A stretch of 64,000 nucleotides of DNA from Dictyobacter formicarum (lineage in GTDB: Bacteria; Chloroflexota; Ktedonobacteria; Ktedonobacterales; Ktedonobacteraceae): NCBI RefSeq assembly GCF_016587435.1, contig NZ_BNJJ01000007.1, positions 62,001-126,000 of the forward strand, read 5' to 3'. A program made the position numbers and the translations under genes. The notes beneath the pieces are model-generated. The model was not told the origin of the DNA, did not search any database, and saw only the letters and a list, made by a program, of their open reading frames with translations. Of this stretch, positions 8,585 through 17,786 are shown in pieces (the stretch's first letter is position 1; each line of letters opens with the position of its first letter).

Positions 8585-8759
8585 TTACAGGTGTAGGTTT
8601 TTCAGGGGCGTAGCCCCTGAGACCCCTGATGCCGCCCTGCGGGCGGCACGGAGAGGGAGGAGGAGTTGGGGGCACAGCCCCCAATCCCCCAGTCAAGGGG
8701 CTCGCCGCCCCTTGCATCCCCGCTTTTCCGGCGCGAATCCAAAAAACCTATACCTGTAA
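8585..8759. mobile_element. 175-bp MITE-like element with 18-bp terminal inverted repeats
   Basis: The ends TTACAGGTGTAGGTTTTT (8585-8602) and its complement at 8742-8759 match at 17 of 18 positions. Inside are four GC-rich hairpins in a row (GGGGC.TAGCCCC, GCCGCC..GGCGGC, TTGGGGGC..GCCCCCAA, AAGGGGC..GCCCCTT). It codes for nothing. The build suggests a non-autonomous inserted element lying within the sugar transport operon. Confidence 0.6.
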
Positions 8760-8804
8760 GGGCGCAGGCGTCCCCAATCTCTTTTTACACCAATATAAAA
8801 AACC

Positions 8805-8919
8805 TCTTTTGAGCACCGCAGGAGTCATTTCAGTGTTGGTGCAACAGGTGCGCGGATGCGCACCTGTTGCACCAACACTGAAAAAGAGGGTGGGGACGCC
8901 TGCGTTCCCCAGACCCCGG
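8805..8919. repeat. Hairpin repeat, subfamily 1 (copy 2)
   Basis: The perfect hairpin at 8828-8883 has 26-base arms and a GGAT loop, with outer part TTTCAGTGTTGGTGCAACAG. It has the left flank CAGGAGTCATTTCAG and the tail GGGGACGCCTGCGTTCCCC, as at 4630-4727. It begins about 45 bases after the MITE-like element ends. Confidence 0.75.
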
Positions 8920-9010
8920 GACACACATCTGTGAATGATGAGTTATAGGTAGGGCCAGATGGTCAGGTTATCTGGCCCTTCTTGCGAAACTACAGGATGG
9001 AGTTATTACC

Positions 9011-9919
9011 TTGAAAGAAGTGACTGCATACAATCCATTTGGCGGAAAACGTGCCTGGTGGGTCCCCTATCCTGGGATGATACCTGGTCTTGTGCTTTTC
9101 GTACTGTTCGCCCTGGCACCTTCTATCGCCACAGTGTTTTTGTCATTTACCGACATTTCTGGCGTAGCGAACGGTTCCTGGCACTTTATTGGCTTTCAAA
9201 ATTATATAGAATACTTCACATCGGGTGCTCTACGTGACAACATTGATGCACTCCAGCGAACGATCATCTTCTGTCTGTCGGTGACTTTTATCCAGAATGC
9301 TATTTCTCTTGGTCTGGCCATTCTGCTCAACATGAAACTTCGTGGCCGTAATTTTTATCGGTCCATTATTTTCATGCCGGTTATTCTGGGTGTTACCGTC
9401 ATTGGCTTGATCTGGTCATTAATTTTTGATCCTGCAAACGGGCCGGTTGCTGCGCTCCTGGCCCATTTTGGACAGAGTTCAGCCTTCTTCGGTTCTAATA
9501 GTGTTGCCTTCCCTCTGGTAATTGGTGTACAAATCTGGTCCGCTATGGGTTATTCGATGGTGATTTTCCTGGCGGGACTACAAGCAATTCCATTAGAACT
9601 GCATGAAGCAGCCACTGTTGATGGAGCGACATCCTGGCAGAATTTTCGTCACATAACCTATCCTCTGCTGGCTTCCAGTGTCACTGTAAATATGCTGTTA
9701 GGGATTATCGGTTCGTTACAAACCTACCAGATTATGTATGTTTTGACACATGGAAACTTTAATACGTCCGTTCTGAGCTATCAGATTTTCGTGATTGGCT
9801 TTAGTGGATCCATGCGGCAAGGATATGCTTCGGCGCTGGCAATGTTGCAGTTCATCCTGGTGGCAATTGTCGCACTCGCAGCGTTGGTATACTTACGACG
9901 GAAAGAGGTGCAAATATGA
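9011..9919 (+). CDS. Sugar ABC transporter permease, MalF/UgpA type
   Basis: A 302-residue inner-membrane permease with six membrane segments. The conserved cytoplasmic EAA loop, which docks to the ATPase, reads ELHEAATVDGATSWQNFRHITYPLL. It starts at a TTG (9011) preceded by GGATGGAG at proper spacing. It overlaps the next permease gene by four bases (ATGA), so both are translated together. It pairs with that permease and the lipoprotein at 7176. No ATPase gene is in the window, as is common for CUT1 systems that share one ATPase encoded elsewhere. Confidence 0.93.
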   Translation: MKEVTAYNPFGGKRAWWVPYPGMIPGLVLFVLFALAPSIATVFLSFTDISGVANGSWHFIGFQNYIEYFTSGALRDNIDALQRTIIFCLSVTFIQNAISLGLAILLNMKLRGRNFYRSIIFMPVILGVTVIGLIWSLIFDPANGPVAALLAHFGQSSAFFGSNSVAFPLVIGVQIWSAMGYSMVIFLAGLQAIPLELHEAATVDGATSWQNFRHITYPLLASSVTVNMLLGIIGSLQTYQIMYVLTHGNFNTSVLSYQIFVIGFSGSMRQGYASALAMLQFILVAIVALAALVYLRRKEVQI

Positions 9920-10836
9920 AAAAATTTGATGAGGCTGCTCAGGCACCGGCCCTGGTCGCGACACCAAATGAAATGGCGCAATCACCCCTATCTACCCAAC
10001 ATCGTCCATCGCGAGGGCCTTCCAAATTTCGCCCCAGCGTGATAATAAGCTACGTCCTGGTTCTGCTGACAGTTGTTCTTTATCTGTTCCCAATTCTCTA
10101 CCTGGTCAATATCTCATTAAAAACACCAATTGGCTTTATTCAGGACCCGATTGGCATCACGAAAACGTTTCACTGGCAGAATTTTGTCGATGCGTGGCAA
10201 AAAGGAGACTTCGGCACCGGTCTCTATAATAGTTTGCTCTATACGATCGTATCGAGTATCATCTCAACGGTGCTCTCATTGTTCCTGGCCTTTCCCATTG
10301 CTCGTGCATACATTAAATATAGCAATTTCTGGTATGTGCTCTTCGTCATTTCACTCTTTTTGCCTTCGGCATTGATTCCCCAGTTCCAATTAATTGTGAA
10401 CATGGGTTTGTATGACACTCAGATTGGCTACATCTTGTTGCAATCAGGAGCCGTCGGGCTGGGCCCATTTCTTATCATTGGCTACTTACGCTCTATACCC
10501 AAAGAGCTTGATGAGGCAGCCGCGGTTGATGGTTGTGGCTACTATCGTTACCTCTGGTCAGTTATCACACCGCTGGTCATGCCTGTACTGGTGACAACAT
10601 TCTTACTCCATGCGATTGCAGTTTGGAATGACATCATTGGCCCCACTATCTACCTCGCCGATGAACAGCTCCACCCGATTACACTGGGATTGTTTGCCTT
10701 TTATGGGCAATATGGGAATGAATGGGCTGAACTCTCCGCAGCGACCTTAATCGTTGCGTTCCCGCTCATTTTGCTCTACTTCTCGTTGCAACGGTACTTC
10801 ATTGAAGGGGCTCTTGGCGGTGCATTTAAGAGTTAA
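9916..10836 (+). CDS. Sugar ABC transporter permease, MalG/UgpE type
   Basis: A 306-residue partner permease with six membrane segments after a 40-residue hydrophilic N-terminus. The EAA loop is ELDEAAAVDGCGYYRYLWSVITPLVMP. The C-terminus FIEGALGGAFKS is the usual MalG-type end (G.v.GA.KG). Its start codon overlaps the stop of the upstream permease (ATGA at 9916-9919), a sign of translational coupling and equal stoichiometry. The GH2 gene follows 94 bases later in the same direction. Confidence 0.93.
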   Translation: MKKFDEAAQAPALVATPNEMAQSPLSTQHRPSRGPSKFRPSVIISYVLVLLTVVLYLFPILYLVNISLKTPIGFIQDPIGITKTFHWQNFVDAWQKGDFGTGLYNSLLYTIVSSIISTVLSLFLAFPIARAYIKYSNFWYVLFVISLFLPSALIPQFQLIVNMGLYDTQIGYILLQSGAVGLGPFLIIGYLRSIPKELDEAAAVDGCGYYRYLWSVITPLVMPVLVTTFLLHAIAVWNDIIGPTIYLADEQLHPITLGLFAFYGQYGNEWAELSAATLIVAFPLILLYFSLQRYFIEGALGGAFKS

Positions 10837-10930
10837 GTGAGGGATTACACGTCATCACAAAAATGCTTTATCAGATCGTGAATACCCACTCGCAAACTAT
10901 ACGACTACGTGAAAGGAACTTTTTCTAAAC

Positions 10931-12937
10931 ATGCGTACCTACAATTTACAGCAACTGCCCTGGACCCTCACCGGTTGGAGTCCCTTTGAATGGCGTTTGC
11001 CGCGTTCGGGAGATATTGCCACCGGGCATGATGCGCAGATTCCTCCTATCAGAGCCAGTGTGCCAGGATCAGTCCAGAAGGCATTGTTAGAGGCCAGCAT
11101 AATTCCAGATTGGAACGTTGGCCTCCAGGCACGCGAATGCGAGTGGATGGAAAATCGACATTGGGTCTTTACGACACACATTCCATCTCAATGGCTGACT
11201 GGTAAACACGTGCGCTTACGTGCTCTTGGATTGGACCATGCTGGTTGGGTTATCGTTAATGGACAGGAAGTCGCAACTTTCTCCAATGCCTTTGTTCCAC
11301 ATATATTTGATCTGAGCGAGCACATTACTGCTTGCGCGGCTGCCGGAGATGATGTCACCCTGCACATTGTCTTTGACTGCCCTGCACGTTGGCTGGGCCA
11401 ATTTGGTTATACTTCGCAAATGACCAGCTGGGAGCCGCGTTTCAACTATACCTGGGATTGGACATCCAGAATGGTCCAGATCGCCGTCTGGGACGACTTA
11501 CTGCTTGAAGTGGTCGATGATTATGAGATTATTTCTTTTCAATGCCAGACTCAGGTAAACAGTGCGCATGCATTCGAAAAGCTCAGCGGAGAAGGATTGC
11601 TCCAGATACAGGGGGAGGCCCGGGGGAGCGAAGAAGCTCATATAGAGATATTCCTTACTCAACTGCTAGAGGAGGGCAAGGAGGCTGACAACGCACTTGT
11701 GCGGCAGGGGCGTTATAGTCTGCGCGAATTTGCTACCGGAATTACGTGGTCCGATCTGAATGTCGAGTACTGGTGGCCCAACGGATCTGGCAAACAACCT
11801 CTCTATGAGATGAAAGTTGAACTTCGTGATGCAGATGGTGATTTGCAGGCGCAGACGACCAGGCGTATTGGCTTTAAAGCGGTAACCTGGCAAGCCTGTG
11901 AGGGTGCGCCGCAAGAGGCTGATCCATGGATTTGTGTTGTCAACGGCAATCCCATCTTCCTACAGGGAGTCAACTGGACCCCTATCCGCACAAATTTCGC
12001 TGATGTTGCAGTTGATGAATATCAACTACGGCTTGAACGATATTGTGACATGGGGTGTAATCTCTTGCGCGTCTGGGGGGGAGCATACCTGGAAAAGACG
12101 TGCTTCTATGATCTCTGTGATGAGCTTGGACTGCTCGTCTGGCAGGAATTACCGCTCTCATCCTCTGGAGTTGAGAATCGTCCGCCAGAGGACCCGGCCA
12201 GCGTACAAATATTGAGTACAATTGCTCGATCCTATATTGAACGTCGCCGGCATCACGTATCATTGTTACTCTGGTCTGGCGGCAACGAAATACAGGAATA
12301 TCCTGGTAGCGGGCGTCCCATTAGCACGACAACTTCGGCCCTGATGGCCACATTACAACAGATCGTCGCGACATCAGATCCTGGAAGGCGCTTTCTGCCC
12401 TCGTCTCCGAGCGGCCCACGGTTTGACGCCAGAGAGGATGAGATGGGGCAAGGCCTGCACTGGGATATTCATGGTCCCTGGACCGCTAGTGGCGATCTGT
12501 TGCAAGAGTGGACTCGCTACTGGCAAAAGGACGACGCACTGCTCCGTTCAGAGGTTGGAGCCCCGGGAGCCAGTTCAACTGGCATGATTATGACGTACGC
12601 AGGTAAAGAGGAAGTAATGCCCGCAAACTGGGATAATGCACTCTGGCGGCGCACTGGATGGTGGATTGAGTGGCCACGTTTCCTTGAAGAGCATGACCGC
12701 GAACCCTATGACCTGGATGAATATGTCCAGTGGAGCCAGCAACGCCAGGCCGAGGCGCTCTCGATCGTGGCTCGTGCTTGTAAAAGTCGTTTCCCACGCT
12801 GTGGCGGATTGCTCATATGGATGGGGCATGATGCCTTTCCCTGTACCGCGAATACGTCGCTGTTTGACTTCCATGGCGAGCCAAAACTAGCGGCCAGGGC
12901 ACTGCGCGAGATTTTTCATGCTGATGCGCCCCTCTGA
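10931..12937 (+). CDS. GH2 family glycosidase, beta-mannosidase-like
   Basis: A 668-residue protein with the layout of GH2 beta-mannosidases: an N-terminal galactose-binding-like sandwich (residues 1-190, with VPGSVQKALLEASIIPDWNVG and NYTWDWTSRM), an immunoglobulin-like domain (200-320) and a TIM barrel. The barrel has NLLRVWGGAYLEKTCFYDLCDELGLLVWQE, and the acid/base Glu in LLWSGGNEIQEY. The nucleophile is probably the Glu of LLRSEVGAPG. It lacks a signal peptide, so it acts in the cytoplasm on imported oligosaccharides. At 668 residues it is shorter than the common 800-900, ending soon after the barrel. The context with a LacI regulator and an ABC importer points to beta-mannoside use; the exact sugar is inferred. 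Confidence 0.88.
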   Translation: MRTYNLQQLPWTLTGWSPFEWRLPRSGDIATGHDAQIPPIRASVPGSVQKALLEASIIPDWNVGLQARECEWMENRHWVFTTHIPSQWLTGKHVRLRALGLDHAGWVIVNGQEVATFSNAFVPHIFDLSEHITACAAAGDDVTLHIVFDCPARWLGQFGYTSQMTSWEPRFNYTWDWTSRMVQIAVWDDLLLEVVDDYEIISFQCQTQVNSAHAFEKLSGEGLLQIQGEARGSEEAHIEIFLTQLLEEGKEADNALVRQGRYSLREFATGITWSDLNVEYWWPNGSGKQPLYEMKVELRDADGDLQAQTTRRIGFKAVTWQACEGAPQEADPWICVVNGNPIFLQGVNWTPIRTNFADVAVDEYQLRLERYCDMGCNLLRVWGGAYLEKTCFYDLCDELGLLVWQELPLSSSGVENRPPEDPASVQILSTIARSYIERRRHHVSLLLWSGGNEIQEYPGSGRPISTTTSALMATLQQIVATSDPGRRFLPSSPSGPRFDAREDEMGQGLHWDIHGPWTASGDLLQEWTRYWQKDDALLRSEVGAPGASSTGMIMTYAGKEEVMPANWDNALWRRTGWWIEWPRFLEEHDREPYDLDEYVQWSQQRQAEALSIVARACKSRFPRCGGLLIWMGHDAFPCTANTSLFDFHGEPKLAARALREIFHADAPL

Positions 12938-12952
12938 GGTGTACCCGTAGGC

Positions 12953-13221
12953 GGACAATACATTTCATGTATCTGGCTTTTCGCCTCGAAGATCGCATTC
13001 GGTAGGGAACGTGACGTGCGAGGAGGTATAAATCGGACGCAAGGTCCGAACCTATGGGTTTCGTGTGCGTTGGTGGATTCGCGGTTCCATTATCACATTG
13101 GGCCGAACGAGACATGGGCCATCGAAACGCATCAAGAAAAGGGATGTCCATAGGTTCGGACCTCGCGTCCGATTTTCCCACCGCCATATGAAAACGGGGG
13201 TGATTCAAGGTCACGTTTCAC
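12953..13221 (+). mobile_element. Palindromic dispersed element, copy 1
   Basis: The core at 13030-13175 is bounded by inverted 28-base arms; the left one contains AATCGGACGCAAGGTCCGAA and the right one its near complement. Outer flanks of roughly 75 and 45 bases are also shared with the copy at 17172-17450, which lies in the opposite orientation. It codes for nothing. The nested structure suggests a non-autonomous mobile element. Confidence 0.7.
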
Positions 13222-13228
13222 ATCACGA

Positions 13229-13262
13229 ACCATCAGCTCAGGAGTCATTTCAGTGTTGGTGT
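13229..13262 (+). repeat. Half of a subfamily 1 hairpin repeat
   Basis: CAGGAGTCATTTCAGTGTTG is identical to the left part of the repeat at 8805-8919, but the right arm is missing. This is a broken copy directly next to element copy 1. Confidence 0.6.
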
Positions 13263-13361
13263 GTCGGAACAAGGAGTATGTCCTAAAAAATGTCCCAAAT
13301 GCTTCAGGACACTTTTAAGGACATGCTCAGAAGACGGTGGGACACGTGAGCTGGTACAGTT

Positions 13362-13418
13362 GAGAATAAGCAATGGGGGTAAACGTCATTCCCCCGATCT
13401 TGCGTACATGTTATTCTC
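13362..13418 (+). other. Long imperfect hairpin in leader of the membrane-protein gene
   Basis: GAGAATAA (13362-13369) pairs with TTATTCTC (13411-13418), and inside it GGGGG (13375-13379) faces CCCCC (13391-13395). The structure ends about 13 bases before the AAAGGAGGG ribosome site of the gene at 13448, so it could influence translation. Confidence 0.3.
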
Positions 13419-13447
13419 GACGAGCCTTTTAAAGGAGGGACTGTCTC

Positions 13448-14107
13448 ATGTCGTCAACTACTTCGTACCGCCTGAGTGGAGTAGCTCTGCTCGTTGGCAG
13501 CCTGCTCTCGATTGCCTACTACCTCTCTGAAGCTTTCGTCCCTGGCAATGATCTGGCATCACTTACCAGCCCACTGGTCTTTATTGGCAGTATCATTGGA
13601 TTTATCGGGGCGGTGCTCACGCTACTTGGCTTACCGGGGATTTATCTCCGTCAAAGGCAGCAAGCAGGCATTATAGGCTTGCTTGGCTTCCTGTTCCTCT
13701 GGTATGTCACGCTATTCCAGGGAGTGATCATTCCATTCACGAATATAACTTTTATTCCACTACTTACCTCCCATCTTGTAGGGCCTGCAGTAGTACTGAC
13801 TCCCCCCTCAACATGGATTCCATTCAATATCTTGAGCATGGTCAGCGAAGTGCTGGGCATTCTCTTGCTGGCCATTGCCACGCTACGCGCCAGGGTTTTC
13901 CCGCGCTGGACTGCCTGGTTGTTGATTGCGACACTGGTCATAGGCATTGTCAGTTTCGTCCCGTTCATCCCTCAAGCCCTATCCAATCTTGTTGCCATCA
14001 TCGCAAGTATAGCGATTGCTGGTTTTGGCTATGCTCTGCTTCAGCCAGAGCGCCAGGAAGGCACACAGTTCATGTTAGGAAACATAAAAAAAGAAGCCCA
14101 TGCCTGA
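13448..14107 (+). CDS. Unrecognised six-segment membrane protein
   Basis: A 219-residue hydrophobic protein with about six membrane segments and short loops. TM1 starts at residue 10 (SGVALLVGSLLSIAYYL) and the C-terminal 20 residues are charged. I do not recognise a named family; it resembles small DUF4386-like membrane proteins in general layout. AAAGGAGGG sits 10 bases ahead of the ATG. The downstream kinase gene is 139 bases away on the same strand, so it may belong to the same transcription unit or be a membrane partner of that kinase, but nothing in the sequence proves this. A short hairpin-like GGGGCTACC...GGTAGCCCC at 14115-14141 with a T-run follows and may terminate it. Confidence 0.75.
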   Translation: MSSTTSYRLSGVALLVGSLLSIAYYLSEAFVPGNDLASLTSPLVFIGSIIGFIGAVLTLLGLPGIYLRQRQQAGIIGLLGFLFLWYVTLFQGVIIPFTNITFIPLLTSHLVGPAVVLTPPSTWIPFNILSMVSEVLGILLLAIATLRARVFPRWTAWLLIATLVIGIVSFVPFIPQALSNLVAIIASIAIAGFGYALLQPERQEGTQFMLGNIKKEAHA

Positions 14108-14114
14108 AGCAACC

Positions 14115-14145
14115 GGGGCTACCTATCTATACAGGTAGCCCCTTT
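14115..14145 (+). terminator. Probable intrinsic terminator
   Basis: GGGGCTACCT pairs with AGGTAGCCCC across a short AT-rich loop and is followed by TTTTT. It lies just after the stop codon of the membrane-protein gene and before the kinase gene, so the two are probably separate units. Confidence 0.75.
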
Positions 14146-14246
14146 TTCAGCTAGAATAGAAGAGTATAAACATAGACTAAAGGTTCTTTACGTAGAACGC
14201 AGCTTCGAATAAGAAAAGGAAGCTTTTCATCGAAAGGGAAAGCTCC

Positions 14247-16388
14247 ATGAGTCGAGCGAAGGCGCAGCAACAGAGCATTAGCATCACAATTATCCGCATT
14301 ATCTGGTTGGCGCTGGTGCTTCCCAGCGTAAGCCTCTTTATCGCAGCGCTCCCGATCTACTTTGTGCGACTACAACAACCATGTGTTGACAGCACTACAT
14401 GTAACATCCCCTTTGCTTTGACTGCCAAAGGGATGAAAGCGATGAGCATGCTTGGTTTCTCCGAGTACGGGTATGCTGCTTTTGTTACCATTTTCTGGGC
14501 GATCATTTTCATGATATGGAGTGGTATGGGCCTGCTCATCTTCCTACGCAAATCCGACGATAGGATGGCCCTGCTGACCGCCTTTTTGCTCGTGATGTTT
14601 AATATGGGCACATCCACCCTGGTGCTGCCACTCGTTTACCCCGCGCTCACGTTTCCAATCATGCTCATAAGTCTGCCTGGGCAAATCGCCCTTGGTTTAT
14701 TCTTTCTACTCTTTCCCAATGGACGACTGATACCGCGCTGGATTGGATTGCTTGTGCCACTTACCGTCTTCCAGGCAATCGCATTTGTTGCGCCTCCCTC
14801 CTCACCATTCAACGTAAATAGTTTACCGGAATGGTTCAATGGCCTGATTGCACTTAGCGTCTATGGCGGTATTATCATTGCGCAAATCTATCGCTACCGA
14901 AAGGCGTCCAATGCTATCGAACGTCAGCAGACGAAGTGGGTAGCCTTTGGTATCATCATTGTAGCAGCAGGTTTTGTGCTCTTTGGCCTCCTTTTCGGCG
15001 TCTTGTTCCCAGAGGTCAATCGGCCTGATAGCCCATATTCCCTGCTGCAAATTGCTTATCCACTCCTGTTACTTGTGCTTCCTATCACCATTGGCTTCGC
15101 CGTTCTGCGCTATCGGTTGTGGGACATCGACCTCATCATCAATCGCACACTGGTCTATGGGCTGCTGACCGCGTTTGTGATCGGCATGTATGTCCTCGTG
15201 GTTGGCTACCTGGGGGCGTTGCTGCGCACAAATGGAAACCTGGGAATCTCGCTCATAGCCACGGGCATCGTAGCTGTACTTTTCCAGCCCCTGCGTAACC
15301 TCCTGCAGCGTAGCATCAACCGGCTGCTGTACGGATTGAGAGACGAACCATATGTGGTCCTGGCTGGTCTTGGTCAGCGCTTAAAGGCAACGCTCGATCC
15401 TGATGCTGTGCTAGCTACGATTGTGGAGACAGTCAGGGAAGCACTCAAGCTTTCATATGCAGCCATTGAAGTCAAAGAAGGTGCAGCGTTTGTGCTAGCT
15501 GCCTCTTCCGGTCCCCCTCTCGTCAAAGAGATGCCGCAACTGCCATTGATTCATCAAGGGGAAGTGGTGGGGACATTGATAATCGCGCCACGTAGGCGCG
15601 ATGAGACGCTTACACCCGCCGACCTGCGCCTATTAGATGATTTGACGCACCAGATCGGCAGTGCCGTCCACACAATACGCTTAACTAGCGAATTACAGGC
15701 TCTCACTCAGGATTTAAAGCGCTCACGCGAACATTTGATCACGGCACGGGAAGAGGAGCGGCGTCGATTGCGGCGTGATCTGCACGATGGATTGGGACCG
15801 ATGTTGAGTGCCATCATGCTTAAGGTTGGTCTGGTGCGTACCCTCTATCAACGTGATGCGAAGGTAACCGATAAATTACTGAAGCAGATAGAAACGGAGA
15901 TCGAGTCGGTAATTGATGATATTCGTCGCCTCGTTTACAACCTGCGCCCCCCGAAGCTAGATGAACTGGGCCTCATCGATGCAGTGCGTGAATATGTAGA
16001 TCTGCTCGGTGCGGAAGAGTACGCAGACAGTGTCGCGCTCAAGATCACGGTAGAGGCTCCCGAAGCGCTGCCAGCTCTTCCAGCGGCAGTGGAGGTCGCA
16101 GCCTATCGTATTGTACAAGAGGCCATGACGAATGTGATCCGCCACGCCCATGCTCAAACATGCTGTGTGCATTTTCTGGCGCAGGAAACGCTACAGATCG
16201 AGATATGTGATGATGGCAAAGGCATTGAAGAAGTCGAGCGCATCAGAGGGCTTGGCCTGACCTCAATGCGTGAGCGAGCCGAGGAACTTGGTGGCACATT
16301 GTCAATCAAGAAAATCAGGTCAGGAGGAACTCAGGTCACGGCGTGTCTGCCGCTGCCTGCTGTGGTAGAAGTCGACGCACGGGAGTAA
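14247..16388 (+). CDS. Membrane sensor histidine kinase, NarL-partner (HisKA_3) type with GAF region
   Basis: A 713-residue kinase. The first 350 residues contain about eight or nine membrane segments, with an IDLIINRTLVYGLLTAF block common in Chloroflexota and Firmicutes kinases. A GAF-like domain follows (about 370-480). The dimerisation domain has the phospho-His in REEERRRLRRDLHDGLGPMLSA, and the catalytic domain has EAMTNVIRHAHA (N box) and the glycine loops DDGKGI and GLGLTSMRERAEELGGTL. It signals to the response regulator that starts 14 bases after it. The start has AAAGGGAAAG at a proper distance. The stimulus is unknown; the many membrane segments suggest a membrane-derived or lipophilic signal. 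Confidence 0.92.
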   Translation: MSRAKAQQQSISITIIRIIWLALVLPSVSLFIAALPIYFVRLQQPCVDSTTCNIPFALTAKGMKAMSMLGFSEYGYAAFVTIFWAIIFMIWSGMGLLIFLRKSDDRMALLTAFLLVMFNMGTSTLVLPLVYPALTFPIMLISLPGQIALGLFFLLFPNGRLIPRWIGLLVPLTVFQAIAFVAPPSSPFNVNSLPEWFNGLIALSVYGGIIIAQIYRYRKASNAIERQQTKWVAFGIIIVAAGFVLFGLLFGVLFPEVNRPDSPYSLLQIAYPLLLLVLPITIGFAVLRYRLWDIDLIINRTLVYGLLTAFVIGMYVLVVGYLGALLRTNGNLGISLIATGIVAVLFQPLRNLLQRSINRLLYGLRDEPYVVLAGLGQRLKATLDPDAVLATIVETVREALKLSYAAIEVKEGAAFVLAASSGPPLVKEMPQLPLIHQGEVVGTLIIAPRRRDETLTPADLRLLDDLTHQIGSAVHTIRLTSELQALTQDLKRSREHLITAREEERRRLRRDLHDGLGPMLSAIMLKVGLVRTLYQRDAKVTDKLLKQIETEIESVIDDIRRLVYNLRPPKLDELGLIDAVREYVDLLGAEEYADSVALKITVEAPEALPALPAAVEVAAYRIVQEAMTNVIRHAHAQTCCVHFLAQETLQIEICDDGKGIEEVERIRGLGLTSMRERAEELGGTLSIKKIRSGGTQVTACLPLPAVVEVDARE

Positions 16389-16402
16389 AGGAGGAATGCG
16401 AC

Positions 16403-17050
16403 ATGGAGCCTGTTACAGTACTCATAGCTGATGATCACCAATTCTTTCGCGATGGGGTGCATGCTTTGCTGGACGCACAGCTGGATATGGAATGCGTGGG
16501 AGAGGCCGCTAACGGCAAAGAGGCTGTGCGCATGACCATTGAGACGCAGCCAGATGTGGTTCTGATGGACGTGCAAATGCCGGACATGAGCGGGGTGGAG
16601 GCCACGCGCCAGATCATGAACAACAGTCCGCATATTCGCGTGCTTATGGTGACGATGTTCGAGGATGATTCGCTGGTATTCGCGGCCATGCGAGCAGGTG
16701 CGCGCGGCTACCTACTCAAAGGAGCCAGGCATGAAGACATGGTGCGCGCTATTCGCGCTGTCAGCAGCGGTGATGCTATTTTTAGCCCGGCGATTGCCGC
16801 CAAACTGGTTAACTATTTTGCGGCCCTACAGCCGAGTCGCCCCACTACAGTCTTTCCCGAACTCAGCAGCCGCGAGCGCGAGATCCTCGCGCTTCTAGCC
16901 CAGGGCCTCAAAAATATGGAAATTGCTGAACGCCTGGTTATCAGCCCGAAATCCGTGCGCAATTATGTTTCCAACATTATCAGCAAGCTCCAGGTTGCTG
17001 ATCGTACACAGGCCATTCTGCGGGCGAAGGAAGCCGGCTGGGGAAGATAA
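16403..17050 (+). CDS. NarL/FixJ family response regulator
   Basis: A 215-residue two-domain regulator. The receiver (1-120) has the acidic pair in IADDHQFFRDG, the phospho-acceptor Asp in DVVLMDVQMPDMSG and the Lys of YLLKGARHEDM. The C-terminal LuxR helix-turn-helix (about 148-210) reads LSSREREILALLAQGLKNMEIAERLVISPKSVRNYVSNIISKLQVADRTQAI. AAAGGAGG precedes the ATG at 16403; an in-frame ATG at 16343 would overlap the kinase gene and is less likely. It is the partner of the upstream kinase and binds DNA when phosphorylated. Confidence 0.95.
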   Translation: MEPVTVLIADDHQFFRDGVHALLDAQLDMECVGEAANGKEAVRMTIETQPDVVLMDVQMPDMSGVEATRQIMNNSPHIRVLMVTMFEDDSLVFAAMRAGARGYLLKGARHEDMVRAIRAVSSGDAIFSPAIAAKLVNYFAALQPSRPTTVFPELSSREREILALLAQGLKNMEIAERLVISPKSVRNYVSNIISKLQVADRTQAILRAKEAGWGR

Positions 17051-17171
17051 GATCTGCCCCAAACGAGCATGGCCCACCGCTGATACGCCCTTTGAGCAAG
17101 CGTGTTCGTAGGTGCGTCCGCAAGGGGCAATACTTTTCACAGAAGCGGGAAACAAAGCGATCGAGAGGGTG

Positions 17172-17450
17172 TTATGCTGATGGTTCATGATGTGAAACGT
17201 GACCTTGAATCGCCCCCGTTTTCATATGTCGGTGGGAAAATCGGACGCAAGGTCCGAACCTATGGTCATCCTTTTTCGTGAAGCGTTTCGATGGCCCATG
17301 TCTCGTTCGACACCATGTGATTCACGAGATCCATAGGTTCGGACCTTGCGTCCGATTTCACCCTCCTCGCACGTAATGTTCCCTACCGGATGCGATCTTC
17401 GAGGCGAAAAGCCGGACACATGAGATGTATTGCCCCTTGCGGGCCTCCCT
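17172..17450 (-). mobile_element. Palindromic dispersed element, copy 2 (inverted to copy 1)
   Basis: The core at 17238-17358 has 28-base inverted arms containing AATCGGACGCAAGGTCCGAA. The flanks match those of copy 1 when reverse-complemented, including CTTTTCGCCTCGAAGATCGC. The middle (GTTTCGATGGCCCATG) is shared with copies 1 and 3. Together with copy 1 it encloses the membrane-protein gene and the two-component system. Confidence 0.7.
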
Positions 17451-17786
17451 GCATGAAAAAGCGACAATAATGATATTATTCATCGCATAAATCTACTCCA
17501 AATTGCTTTTTTTATGCATTTTCGAGCGGCGTGGACAAGTAAGCGCTCACAAGGGACGCATCGACAGCGAACTCACACGGCCCAATTTTCCACACGATCG
17601 GCTCCTTATATCGTTTTATCTCGTTACATCAATAATCCCTGTAGAACAAATTTGTGATATTTGATACGCGAATGATACGAAGTTGCTATCTTATTCTCAG
17701 GAAAAAACCACTAAACTAGAACAAGAGCAAAACAGTAAAGCATGGTTTTCTTCATTCAGTCTCATATGCGAATAAGGAGCAACAAA
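17451..17786. other. Intergenic region without recognised gene
   Basis: I see no coding frame of substance here. The right part is AT-rich and probably contains the promoter of the gene at 17787, but no convincing -35/-10 pair stands out. Confidence 0.5.
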
